DNA of 64,000 nt, taken from positions 434,001 through 498,000 of the forward strand of contig NZ_JAIBKA010000002.1 of assembly GCF_022603395.1 (NCBI RefSeq), read 5' to 3'. The stretch's first letter is position 1. The number at the start of each line of letters is the position of its first letter. The DNA is from Desulfoferrobacter suflitae. Lineage in GTDB: Bacteria; Desulfobacterota; Syntrophobacteria; Syntrophobacterales; Syntrophobacteraceae. Position numbers and translations under genes: made by a program. Shown piece by piece: positions 17,795 through 25,699 of this stretch. A model generated the notes under the pieces. It was given only the letters and a program-made list of their open reading frames with translations. It had not been told where the DNA came from and ran no database searches.

Positions 17795-19330
17795 TCAGAC
17801 TGTTTTCAAGGTCGGCAAAATGCCCGGAACCTCCTTGAAAATTTGTTCCTGCAGGGCACCGTCAATACGGTCCGCCGGTCTTGCCTCAAGCTCCGCCATA
17901 TAGGCCAGGGCATTTTCTATGACCTTGTCCTCCATGCCTTTGGCCTCGAAACGATACGGGCTTGAAATGTCACCGCTGTGCATGGCTTTACGTGCATGCC
18001 GGGCATACAGCCGATGACTTGAAGCCATCACTTTCTTGACCATCTTGAGCACATCCTGCACCTCATCTGGATTCACTTTGGGAGCGCGCAAGCAGTGCTT
18101 GACTTTACCCACCTGTTCATCGTCCAGGACCGCCTGCAAGGGGCAAAACGAATTTGTGCGGTCGAGGAGGCCGAAGGCATAATGGACGTACTGGGCGCCA
18201 CTCATGCCCATGTACAAGTGGGTCAGGAGTTTTTCAAACATGGCCTGCATTCCCGGTACCTTGGCATCACCCACACCGGCCGTCGAGTAGGAGGGCACCC
18301 TGTAATAGCGGGCCAGTTGCACGCAGTCGATGTTGTATTGATTGAATTCGGGGCAGCCGTACAGGTCGTGTAAATCATCCAGGCGCGCTCTCACCGGCAC
18401 GCTGCCATAGAGTACCGGGGCCCCTTCTTGGATCAACTGGGTGAGGGTGATGCCGGCCAGACTCTCGGCATTGATCTGGGCGACCATCCCCGCTTCTTGA
18501 ATGGGCGCCGAAGAGCCACCCTGCGGGGAGGATGAGATGACCAGCGGCAGGCCGGATTCGACGATGGCAAAGACTTTGTCTGCAGTGTCCGCCACCATCT
18601 GCAAGGGGCTTTTGAAAACGCAGGTGATGAAAGATATTAGCGGGTTTTTCCGCAGAGCTTCCGGCCCCCCCGCAATGATTTCAGCCATGCGCACCACATC
18701 CGGCAGCTTATCGAGACTGGTCAGCCCAGCCTGAACATGCTTGGTGATGTTGTTGAGGCTGGCAAAGAACTTGTTTACGTCATGGTTGTCCTGGTTGATC
18801 TCTTTATCCTGGATGTTCAATGGACGGATGAAAAAGTCCAGGTTGTCGAGCTGTTCGCACAGGTGAGCAGCTCGACTGAGCAGAGCTGTCGTTCCGCGCA
18901 GTTGCTTGAAACGGGGCACTCGGATCTTCTCGTCACCGTTGTTCATACTGACAAATTCCTGCAGCTCCGTCTCGATCCAGACATTGGCTTCCGAGCCCGA
19001 ACCAAAGTACACGCGCGGCACCTGCGCATCGAGCAGCAGCCGGTTTTCCGGTTTTCTGGCTCCCAGTACCAGACGGGAAGGAGCCTTGGCAACGGCCTCC
19101 CTGACCAGCCCAGCTGGAAAGCTCACCCGCCAGCAGGTGGTCCCCGTGACCTTTTCTTCGCTGACTTTGGCGCCGTGGTTTTGGAAAAGCTTTGCGGCGC
19201 GCTCGTTGTAACACCACACGCCGGGGTCGGCCAGAATGCTCAACGACGCTTCATCCAGCCATTTCACCTGCTCTTCATTGAGCCTCTCGTAAGGATTGAC
19301 TAACACTCCTTCTCTATAAGATTCGATCAT
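17795..19330 (-). CDS. MttB-family methyltransferase, divergent, copy 3
   Basis: 511 residues, longer than the other copies mostly in the N-terminal 60 residues. The conserved block reads AGVGDAKVPGMQAMFE (residues 351-366): the DxQAG of copies 1, 2 and 4 has become GMQAM, losing the Asp and the Ala-Gly. The loop GGSSAPIQEAG also departs from GATAPxTLAG. These changes suggest a different substrate or altered chemistry. The start is the ATG at 19330, six bases after AGGAGG; a GTG one codon upstream is too close. No in-frame amber. Between corrinoid protein 2 and methyl-THF methyltransferase 2. Confidence 0.8.
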   Translation of the reverse strand: MIESYREGVLVNPYERLNEEQVKWLDEASLSILADPGVWCYNERAAKLFQNHGAKVSEEKVTGTTCWRVSFPAGLVREAVAKAPSRLVLGARKPENRLLLDAQVPRVYFGSGSEANVWIETELQEFVSMNNGDEKIRVPRFKQLRGTTALLSRAAHLCEQLDNLDFFIRPLNIQDKEINQDNHDVNKFFASLNNITKHVQAGLTSLDKLPDVVRMAEIIAGGPEALRKNPLISFITCVFKSPLQMVADTADKVFAIVESGLPLVISSSPQGGSSAPIQEAGMVAQINAESLAGITLTQLIQEGAPVLYGSVPVRARLDDLHDLYGCPEFNQYNIDCVQLARYYRVPSYSTAGVGDAKVPGMQAMFEKLLTHLYMGMSGAQYVHYAFGLLDRTNSFCPLQAVLDDEQVGKVKHCLRAPKVNPDEVQDVLKMVKKVMASSHRLYARHARKAMHSGDISSPYRFEAKGMEDKVIENALAYMAELEARPADRIDGALQEQIFKEVPGILPTLKTV

Positions 19331-19439
19331 CACTATCCTCCTGATGAAAATTTACCTTTGGAAATCGCCAGGGGGCCGGGGATCCCCTGGCCCGCGGCGT
19401 GCGTCGGAGTGACGACGAAGGGGAATTTTGAGATATTCG

Positions 19440-20240
19440 CTAAGTTCGATGGCGAAACGCTCGCATGTATTTGCGGCAGTGGCGATCCTTGCCAACCAGA
19501 ACCTCCCCCGATGTAATGGCAGCCATCAATTCCGTGTCCAAGGGATCGATGATGGCCCCATCCAACCCGGCATAGATGGCCATTTGCATAAAAGCGGCAT
19601 TGATTCTGCTGCGCTGGGGGAGCCCGTAGGAAATGTTCGAAAGCCCCAAAACGGTTTTTGCCTCAGGATACTTGCGCTTTATTTGGGTGAGGGTTTCCAG
19701 AGTGACCAGGCCTTGCTTGACATCTGTGCTGATGGGCATGACCAGCGTATCAAAATAGACGTTTTTAAGGGGCACTCTGTGTGCTTCACAGGCGGCGACA
19801 ATCTTATCCGCTGCGCGCAATCGATCATCTGCAGTCTTGGGAATGCCGGATTCGTCCATGGTCAGACCCACCAGGAGCGCCTCGTATTTTTGGGCGAGAG
19901 GCACGACCTCATCCAATCCCTTCTGCTCGGCTTTGGTGGAATTGATCATGGAAGGTCTTCCGTCTCTGGCTTTCAGCCCCGTCTCCAGGACCTTGGGATC
20001 GGCGCTGTCGATGCAAAGCGGAGTATCGAGACTATCCTGGATGGTTCGCACCGCCCACTGCATCGAATCCATTTCATCTTCTAATGTACCGACCCCCGTA
20101 CCGACATTGACGTCAATGTACCCGGCGCCTGCCGCCGCCTGTTTTTCTGCCAGCTGCAGAAGAGCGGCAGCGTCCCTGTTCTGTATGATCTCCTTGATGG
20201 AAGATCGTGTTGCATTGATCTTTTCCCCGATAACGAGCAT
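19440..20240 (-). CDS. Methyltetrahydrofolate:corrinoid methyltransferase (pterin-binding), copy 2
   Basis: 266 residues, same length and fold as copy 1. Motifs MLVIGEKINATR (1-12), YIDVNVGTG (near 41), LCIDSADP (near 76) and LGLSNISYGLP (near 193) mark the pterin-binding TIM barrel. Together with corrinoid protein 2 and the MttB homologues on either side it forms a second complete MttB/corrinoid/MeTr module. GGAG lies nine bases before the ATG. The 167-base gap upstream of the gene contains a tRNA D-arm-like stretch but no full tRNA. Confidence 0.9.
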   Translation of the reverse strand: MLVIGEKINATRSSIKEIIQNRDAAALLQLAEKQAAAGAGYIDVNVGTGVGTLEDEMDSMQWAVRTIQDSLDTPLCIDSADPKVLETGLKARDGRPSMINSTKAEQKGLDEVVPLAQKYEALLVGLTMDESGIPKTADDRLRAADKIVAACEAHRVPLKNVYFDTLVMPISTDVKQGLVTLETLTQIKRKYPEAKTVLGLSNISYGLPQRSRINAAFMQMAIYAGLDGAIIDPLDTELMAAITSGEVLVGKDRHCRKYMRAFRHRT

Positions 20241-20407
20241 AAGTTTTCAGCTCCAATATATGTTTGAGTTAGCCCCCGGCGTAACGCCGTGTGGTCGAGC
20301 AACGAATTGCTGCAGCGCTCTGCCTGTCCGACTGAGCTGACCTGCATCCCACAGATTCCACAGGGGCGTTTTGACGGTTTTTGGTAACCCTTTTTCCGGC
20401 CCGCAAC

Positions 20408-21871
20408 TCACTTCATCAGCTCCAGTTGCAGCCCGTCTATCTCCTGCACCAGGCGCTTTCGAATTTCCGCTGCAAGCACGGGCTGCTCCGGGCGGTTCAG
20501 AATTTCTCTGGCTTTCTCAACGGCCCGTGCACGCGAGTCCCTGGCACCCGCCGCCTGCCATTTGTCGCGGTTTTCCCGGTCGCTCAACTGGGGCACATAC
20601 TGCTCGCTTCGCATGTAGCGGCGGGTGTGTCTCATGGAGACGAAGTGTCCCCCTGGACCGGCCTTCTTCAGTTCGTCAAAGGCGAGGGTGGCCTCATTCA
20701 CCTGGATGCCCTCCACGGCGCGCATGACCATGCCGATGATTTCGTTGTCAATTACCAATTTGTCGTAGGAAGCGGTGAGGCAGAATTCAAGAAATCCTGC
20801 TGCGTCATGGATAAAATTGCCGCCGGCCAGAGCGACCATGAGACCGGTGATGGCCGATTCGTATCCGGCCTGGCCGTCATTCACCTTGGAATCGGACATG
20901 CCCGCAGTTGAATAGAGCGGCAGATCATAGAATCGGGCCATCTGGGCAGAGGCTGCATTCATCAAGCCCATTTCTACGGCCCCTGACAGATATTTCATGT
21001 CGCGCAAATCGGTGATGGAGGAGATGCATCCGAAGAATACTGGGGTTCCGGGATTTACCAGCTGGGTGAACATGATACCGCCCAGAGTGTCGACCGTCTG
21101 TACCACCACGTTGCCCGCCAGAGTTATGGGCGCTGTCGCTCCACACAAAGGCTCGGCCGGAACCACCAGGGGGATGCGGTTGCGCGCCGCTTCCATGGCC
21201 AGGTGCATGTAGCTCTCATCCAGTTTGAATGGGCTGATATTGCAGGTTACCATTGAAATGAACGGGCGTTCCCGCAGTTTCTCCGGGGATCCGGCGATGA
21301 TTTCCGCCATCTTGATGACATCGCGCACTCCCTCGACAGTGTACACACCGCCCATGATGTGTTTGCGCGTGAAATTGAGGGCGGCGCCGAAGCGGTTCAC
21401 ATCAATTTGTTCAACCGGAAGGTCGCCGGGGTATACATTCAGCATGTAAAAGTGAATATTGTCCAGGGCATCGACCATTCGAGCCATGTTCTTCACATCT
21501 TCCAATGCGGCCCTTCGAGCATCGTTGCTGCCCGGGTCTTGCACGTTTAAGGCAGTACCGCCGGTTCCCATGTAGACCTTGGTTCCGCCGATGTCGCAAT
21601 CCAGTTCGCCGTTTTCATCCCGACCGCATAACCGGACTGTCGAGGGAGCCTTGCTGATCAATTCCTGAACCAAATCGGCAGGTATCTTGACGATCCGGGT
21701 GGTCTCATCCACTTCGGCTCCCGCCTTGCGGAACAGTTCCCGCGCTTGTTTGAAGTTGACCTGGATGCCTATTTCCGCAAAGGCACGCATGCAAGTTTGA
21801 TGGATCTTTTCGATATCGGCTTCCTGGAGGGGCTTGTATTGGCCTCCGGGCAATCCTTTTCTAACGTTCAT
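20408..21871 (-). CDS. MttB-family corrinoid methyltransferase (non-pyrrolysine), copy 4
   Basis: 487 residues, conventional member resembling copy 1: CGATAPITLAG at about 243-253 and AGMSDSKVNDGQAGYE at 323-338. No in-frame amber codon. The start has an AAGGAAGGA ribosome site. It is the second gene of cluster B, after the MetH-activation protein. Whether it demethylates a methylated amine or methylates one with B12-bound methyl cannot be decided from sequence. Confidence 0.85.
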   Translation of the reverse strand: MNVRKGLPGGQYKPLQEADIEKIHQTCMRAFAEIGIQVNFKQARELFRKAGAEVDETTRIVKIPADLVQELISKAPSTVRLCGRDENGELDCDIGGTKVYMGTGGTALNVQDPGSNDARRAALEDVKNMARMVDALDNIHFYMLNVYPGDLPVEQIDVNRFGAALNFTRKHIMGGVYTVEGVRDVIKMAEIIAGSPEKLRERPFISMVTCNISPFKLDESYMHLAMEAARNRIPLVVPAEPLCGATAPITLAGNVVVQTVDTLGGIMFTQLVNPGTPVFFGCISSITDLRDMKYLSGAVEMGLMNAASAQMARFYDLPLYSTAGMSDSKVNDGQAGYESAITGLMVALAGGNFIHDAAGFLEFCLTASYDKLVIDNEIIGMVMRAVEGIQVNEATLAFDELKKAGPGGHFVSMRHTRRYMRSEQYVPQLSDRENRDKWQAAGARDSRARAVEKAREILNRPEQPVLAAEIRKRLVQEIDGLQLELMK

Positions 21872-21930
21872 TCGGGTTCCTTCCTTATCTGTATCAGGGC
21901 AGCTTTATGGTGATGGTGCAATCAGGTCCC

Positions 21931-22626
21931 TCAACCTGATGCTGGTCTGCTTCTCCTTGCCTCGCAGCCGGTCTTGCGGCAGTCCCCGCAAGGGTTGTAG
22001 GGATCGGCCTTGCGTGAGGTGATGCCAAAAACTCCGGAAATGGATTTTCTCGGGCTCATCAGGCAGGAATCGGTGAGCTTCACACCAATGTCGTCCGTGT
22101 TCAGAAGGGCGAACAATTGCTGTTGTTGCGTGATCGGCCAGTCGCAATAGCCCGGGCTGAATCGGAGGGTGGATTTCAAGCGCTTCTTCCCCAGTTCTGC
22201 AGTCATACGAGTTTGAAATTTTTCGACCATGTCTTCAATGGCAACTGATCCCATGGCATCCAGTATGTACGCTTCGGAAAGCTGGTTGAGGTGCATCAAC
22301 TTCTTGATTTCCCGTTCAATTCCTCGCCCGATGGTGGCAACAAAACAAACCAGCTGAGAGCTCTCTTTGAGAGTTCTGGCCAGCTTGGGACTCCTGAATT
22401 CCGTCTGGTCGTTCAGAATGATACGCCCACGGTAATTGTCCTGAATCGCTTTGATTTGATATGTGAACCTGGGTTGGATCAAATCACGCAGCTTCTCCCT
22501 GGAAAGGTGCACTTTGTGCCTGGTGGCATACGACAAACGGCGATTTTTCCTGCCGCCCAGGCGCACAGCCACCTTGTCCGGAGCAAAGGCAGGTACCAAC
22601 TGTTCTGCAAATTGTAAATTTTCCAT
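21931..22626 (-). CDS. Stand-alone vitamin B12-dependent methionine synthase activation domain protein
   Basis: 231 residues. Resembles the C-terminal reactivation domain of MetH, which binds SAM and reductively methylates oxidised Co(II) cobalamin; here it is a separate protein. Recognisable regions are YILDAMGSVAIEDMVE (near 120) and RFSPGYCDWPITQQQQLF (near 150). The tail has CGDCRKTGC, a C-x2-C-x4-C pattern seen in stand-alone members, possibly a metal or Fe-S site. The ATG at 22626 follows GAGGAG; the open frame reaches 22692. As first gene of cluster B it is a natural reactivator of corrinoid protein 2, using SAM from MetK of the same operon. It contrasts with the ATP-driven RACo-like protein of cluster A. 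Confidence 0.88.
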   Translation of the reverse strand: MENLQFAEQLVPAFAPDKVAVRLGGRKNRRLSYATRHKVHLSREKLRDLIQPRFTYQIKAIQDNYRGRIILNDQTEFRSPKLARTLKESSQLVCFVATIGRGIEREIKKLMHLNQLSEAYILDAMGSVAIEDMVEKFQTRMTAELGKKRLKSTLRFSPGYCDWPITQQQQLFALLNTDDIGVKLTDSCLMSPRKSISGVFGITSRKADPYNPCGDCRKTGCEARRSRPASG

Positions 22627-22740
22627 ATCTCTCCTCGGCAAGTGCAAGGCCCAACAAAACAAACCTGGTTCAGCTGAAACAGAGTCGTGCAATGATCACA
22701 AGCATCACAGTTCGGGCGTCTGTCCGATAATGAGCTCTTT

Positions 22741-23217
22741 TCACCGTTTCCCATGCTCCTGGCTGAGCTCCTGGGCTGCACCGTCCAGAAGGCCGGCGAG
22801 CTTGTTCAGCCCAAACACAACTTTGTTGAAATCCTCATCCGACAGGGACATCAGTCCCTGCATGATACTTGATGGGATCAAGGGCGGTGCTTGCGCTGCC
22901 AGTGTCGCCCCGCTCCTGGTCAGTTGGATGGTGATCATACGACGATCTCGTGGATCTCTTATTCGTGTCACCAGGTCTTTCTTTTCGAGCCTGTCGATGA
23001 TTCCGGTTACCGTGCTGGAGTTGACCATGATCTGTTTGGCAATCTGGGATAACGGCAACGGCCCCTGTTGACGCAAAACGTAAAGGCACGCAAGTTGAGG
23101 GGTACTCACCCCGATGCTTTTTTCCAGCTCTTTACTGTAGTGTTCTCCCGCCTGCACAATTCGACGGATTGAATGAATGATTTCTCCCGTGTCCTGTTTT
23201 CGGTCCGCTGAATTCAT
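22741..23217 (-). CDS. MarR-family transcriptional regulator
   Basis: 158 residues, winged helix-turn-helix. Recognition region: LPLSQIAKQIMVNSSTVTGI (about 56-75), then the wing DPRDRRMITIQLT. The N-terminal pattern (SIRRIVQAGEHYSKELE, then PQLACLYVL) reminds me of the EctR/CosR branch that controls compatible-solute genes, but this is from memory and not an alignment. It is co-directional with and immediately upstream of cluster B (114 bases), so it is the likely local regulator. No strong ribosome site is seen. A small inverted repeat lies about 39 bases upstream of its start. Confidence 0.85.
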   Translation of the reverse strand: MNSADRKQDTGEIIHSIRRIVQAGEHYSKELEKSIGVSTPQLACLYVLRQQGPLPLSQIAKQIMVNSSTVTGIIDRLEKKDLVTRIRDPRDRRMITIQLTRSGATLAAQAPPLIPSSIMQGLMSLSDEDFNKVVFGLNKLAGLLDGAAQELSQEHGKR

Positions 23218-23593
23218 GTCTAAATATTTTTGATCACTCCATATCTACTGAGATTGTTTCAACAGAAACTTTTGTATCATGAAAAAAGCAACCCTGCAAG
23301 GTTTTTTTTGGCAACACCACTCGAGGCGTGAAGACCCACCAGAAATGACACACCATTAGGAGCAGGTTCCGGCAGGGTTGCCGGTAATGAGGTCGAATTT
23401 TTTCCCCTCGTTGACTCTCTTCTTATATTGATTAAGAAGAACTTCCTGAGCTGTTGTTGCCGCTGCAGGGGAGCGGGAAAAGAAAAGGCGGCCAACCCAT
23501 GGAGGTGGCAGGAGGTGGGAAATCTGTCTGCAGGATGTCAGGTTCAACACCGGTGACTCAGGGGATAAAGTGCAGCGTTGAAGGAGGCGAACC
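23218..23593. other. Divergent intergenic region, marR and the LigD-like gene
   Basis: 376 bases. Besides the small repeat at 23256-23269 it holds a 6-base-pair hairpin (23369-23384, CCGGCA-GGGT-TGCCGG) and a T run at 23397-23402. I see no credible gene. It should contain promoters for both directions, but no consensus pair stands out. Confidence 0.45.
23256..23269. promoter_or_regulatory. Small inverted repeat upstream of marR, possible operator
   Basis: GTTTC-AACA-GAAAC, a perfect 5-base inverted repeat with a 4-base spacer, in an AT-rich stretch 39 bases upstream of the MarR start. MarR proteins usually bind near-palindromes in their own promoters. The repeat is short and I found no second copy in front of the other clusters. 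Confidence 0.35.
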
Positions 23594-24205
23594 ATGCCGG
23601 GGAAGGATTCTCTCAAGACTTATCGGGACAAACGTGACTTTCGAAAGACCGGTGAACCGGCGGGGGAAAAAGTTGTGACATCATCCGGAAAACCGGTTTT
23701 TGTCATTCAGAAGCATGATGCCAGCCGTCTGCACTACGATTTCAGGCTGGAAGTAGACGGGGTCCTCAAGTCCTGGGCGGTGCCCAAGGGTCCTTCAACA
23801 GATCCGCGGGAAAAGCGGCTCGCCGTCCCCACTGAAGATCATCCCCTGGAGTATGCAAATTTTGAGGGCGTTATTCCCAAGGATGAATATGGCGGGGGAA
23901 CGGTTCTGGTCTGGGATGCGGGTACATACCGCAACCTCAGGGAGGAAAAAGAAAAGGATCGGGCCGGGATGGGGCGGAGTTTGGATGAGGGGAAAATAGA
24001 GGTATGGCTGGAAGGGAAGAAGCTGCAGGGCGGATATGCTCTGATTCGTACGGGGAAACCGGGAAGGGGCAACAAGGAGCAATGGCTGCTCATCAAAAAA
24101 AAAGATGAAAAGGCGGATGCCGGAAGAAATCCCACCAGCAGCGAGCCGGAATCGGTGATCACAGGTCGGAGCATTGAGGAAATTGCGAGCGAAGAGGGTG
24201 AGTAA
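23594..24205 (+). CDS. Stand-alone DNA ligase D 3'-phosphoesterase domain protein
   Basis: 203 residues. The LigD phosphoesterase (PE) domain trims 3'-phosphate and 3'-ribonucleoside ends during bacterial non-homologous end joining. Conserved elements: FVIQKHDASRLHYDFRLE (about 36-53), WAVPKGPS, EDHPLEYANFEG and PKDEYGGGTVLVWD. The polymerase and ligase domains of full LigD are absent, and neither ligase nor Ku is next to it in the window, so it is a free PE protein as found in some bacteria and archaea. The C-terminal 30 residues are charged and probably disordered. AAGGAGG precedes the ATG. Confidence 0.9.
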   Translation: MPGKDSLKTYRDKRDFRKTGEPAGEKVVTSSGKPVFVIQKHDASRLHYDFRLEVDGVLKSWAVPKGPSTDPREKRLAVPTEDHPLEYANFEGVIPKDEYGGGTVLVWDAGTYRNLREEKEKDRAGMGRSLDEGKIEVWLEGKKLQGGYALIRTGKPGRGNKEQWLLIKKKDEKADAGRNPTSSEPESVITGRSIEEIASEEGE

Positions 24206-24298
24206 CGGCTGGGGGGCCACTTACGGGCGATCCACAGACCGTGGGTCTCCGTTTGGGATAAGGTGCTGTTGCCCGAAGATGACGTCGCCAGGGGAAAC

Positions 24299-25699
24299 TT
24301 AATTTTTTAATAGATTCTTCTCATCTGAAGCGGCAATATCCTCCTCGATCTGTTCTTCCAGTTGTCGGTCCAGGGCGACATCCGCTTTTTTCACTTCCTG
24401 CTCCACGAACTCTTTGGGAATCGGTTTCTTCGCGGGCGGCCGGCTGGTTTCGGAAAGTGAAACCTGCCGGAGGCGAACCGTCTGGATCGGTTCCGGCATT
24501 TCCACGCAGGCTTTGTCCAGGGCCGTCTTCACCAGTCGGATGGCTTCACTGTTGACCTTTAGAAAATCGGCCGTGCGCTGATCGACCCAGCCGAAAAATT
24601 GCACAATGACGTTGAAATCGCCCAGTTCCACAACGCGCATGAACGGGCCGGGATCCAACATGACGCCGTTCATGGCGCGCAGGGTACTGCATCCCAGTTC
24701 CTGCACCAGTACCAGGTCTTCCTTGACCCCGACTCCCACCTTGAAATCAAAACGGCGTTTGGGGTTACGCGTGAAATTGTGAATGACACTCTTGAACACC
24801 AGAGAGTTGGGGATGCGTACATGATTTCCATCGAGGGTCATGAGGATTATTTCCCGGGATGTGAGGCGGACTACCCGACCTTCATGGTCATCAATGCGCA
24901 CCCAATCGTTGACGGTAAAAGGGCTGCGCAGGCTCAGGAGTACACCGGAGAGATAATTCTCAACGATATCGCGCACTCCGAATCCAATGGCAAGCCCGGC
25001 GAGTCCGGCGGCACCGACGATGGCTCCCAGCAGGGCCGTCACATCAAGGATATCCAGGGCAAGGAGCACGCCTGCCAAAAGAATGACGGTCCGCAGTAGT
25101 TGTCTTATCAACCCGCGCAATAAAGGGTTGATGCGCATTCGCTCCAAGGGAGCATCCCAGTGAGCCATCAGATGAGAGAGCAGCCAGAAGGCCAAGACAA
25201 CCAGCACGGCAACGATGATTACCGGCAGCTGATCGGTGACCTTAGCAAGGTATTGCTGTACTTTTTCAATGGCCGGATTGACTCGGGTCTCTACTTCAGA
25301 TTCAACTTCAACGTTGTTGATCACATAGACGACTCCTTCAAAGCGGGATACGAGCTGTTCCGCTTTTTTGCGGGACTCGGCACGCGGCGTGGTACCGGTG
25401 AGAATAACTACGCCATCCTGAACCTCCGCTCGAATATTCTTAAATGGCACAATGCGCGACAGCACCCCGTTCAGACGTTCTCCAAGGGCGCCATCCGGGG
25501 CACCTTGCAAAGGAAACGGCTGGGTCTGTCCATTGTCTTCATTTGCAGTAGCGGGAAAAAGGCTCTGGGCATCGGCCGCGCCAAGCGACAAGAAAATCAG
25601 CACGGCAAACGCCAGGCTAATGATGCGAAGAGGCCGGTACCCGGGAGATTGCCCCAGGGAAAAACCGCAACTGTCACGTCGCAGGCCGATTGAGTACAT
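24299..25699 (-). CDS. MscS-family mechanosensitive channel with N-terminal BON domain
   Basis: 466 residues. A hydrophobic signal (about 27-45, ending AADA) is followed by a periplasmic BON domain (about 75-135, VVILTGTTPRAES), then three membrane segments (about 157-180, 205-225, 230-255) and the MscS beta/C-terminal domains starting ENYLSGVLLSLRSPFTVNDWV. Such channels release solutes on hypo-osmotic shock. The acidic tail is low-complexity. The ATG at 25699 shares one base with the stop of the molybdopterin oxidoreductase gene (TGATG), so the pair is translationally coupled; a GTG one codon upstream is the alternative. Confidence 0.9.
   Translation of the reverse strand: MYSIGLRRDSCGFSLGQSPGYRPLRIISLAFAVLIFLSLGAADAQSLFPATANEDNGQTQPFPLQGAPDGALGERLNGVLSRIVPFKNIRAEVQDGVVILTGTTPRAESRKKAEQLVSRFEGVVYVINNVEVESEVETRVNPAIEKVQQYLAKVTDQLPVIIVAVLVVLAFWLLSHLMAHWDAPLERMRINPLLRGLIRQLLRTVILLAGVLLALDILDVTALLGAIVGAAGLAGLAIGFGVRDIVENYLSGVLLSLRSPFTVNDWVRIDDHEGRVVRLTSREIILMTLDGNHVRIPNSLVFKSVIHNFTRNPKRRFDFKVGVGVKEDLVLVQELGCSTLRAMNGVMLDPGPFMRVVELGDFNVIVQFFGWVDQRTADFLKVNSEAIRLVKTALDKACVEMPEPIQTVRLRQVSLSETSRPPAKKPIPKEFVEQEVKKADVALDRQLEEQIEEDIAASDEKNLLKN

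Noticed and set aside
20297-20360. tRNA-like stretch on the minus strand (D-arm like AGCTCAGTCGGACAGGCAGA)
   Set aside because: The D-arm stem is present, but no matching acceptor, anticodon or T arms follow; instead a UUCG hairpin and a GC hairpin occur. It is not a functional tRNA and may be chance or a relic.
1892-21871. Possible pyrrolysine in the MttB-family genes
   Set aside because: All four frames are uninterrupted at full length, so no in-frame amber codon exists, and no Pyl machinery genes are in the window.
23369-23384. Six-base-pair hairpin as terminator of the LigD-like or marR transcripts
   Set aside because: It lies upstream of both genes and has no T tract adjoining the stem.
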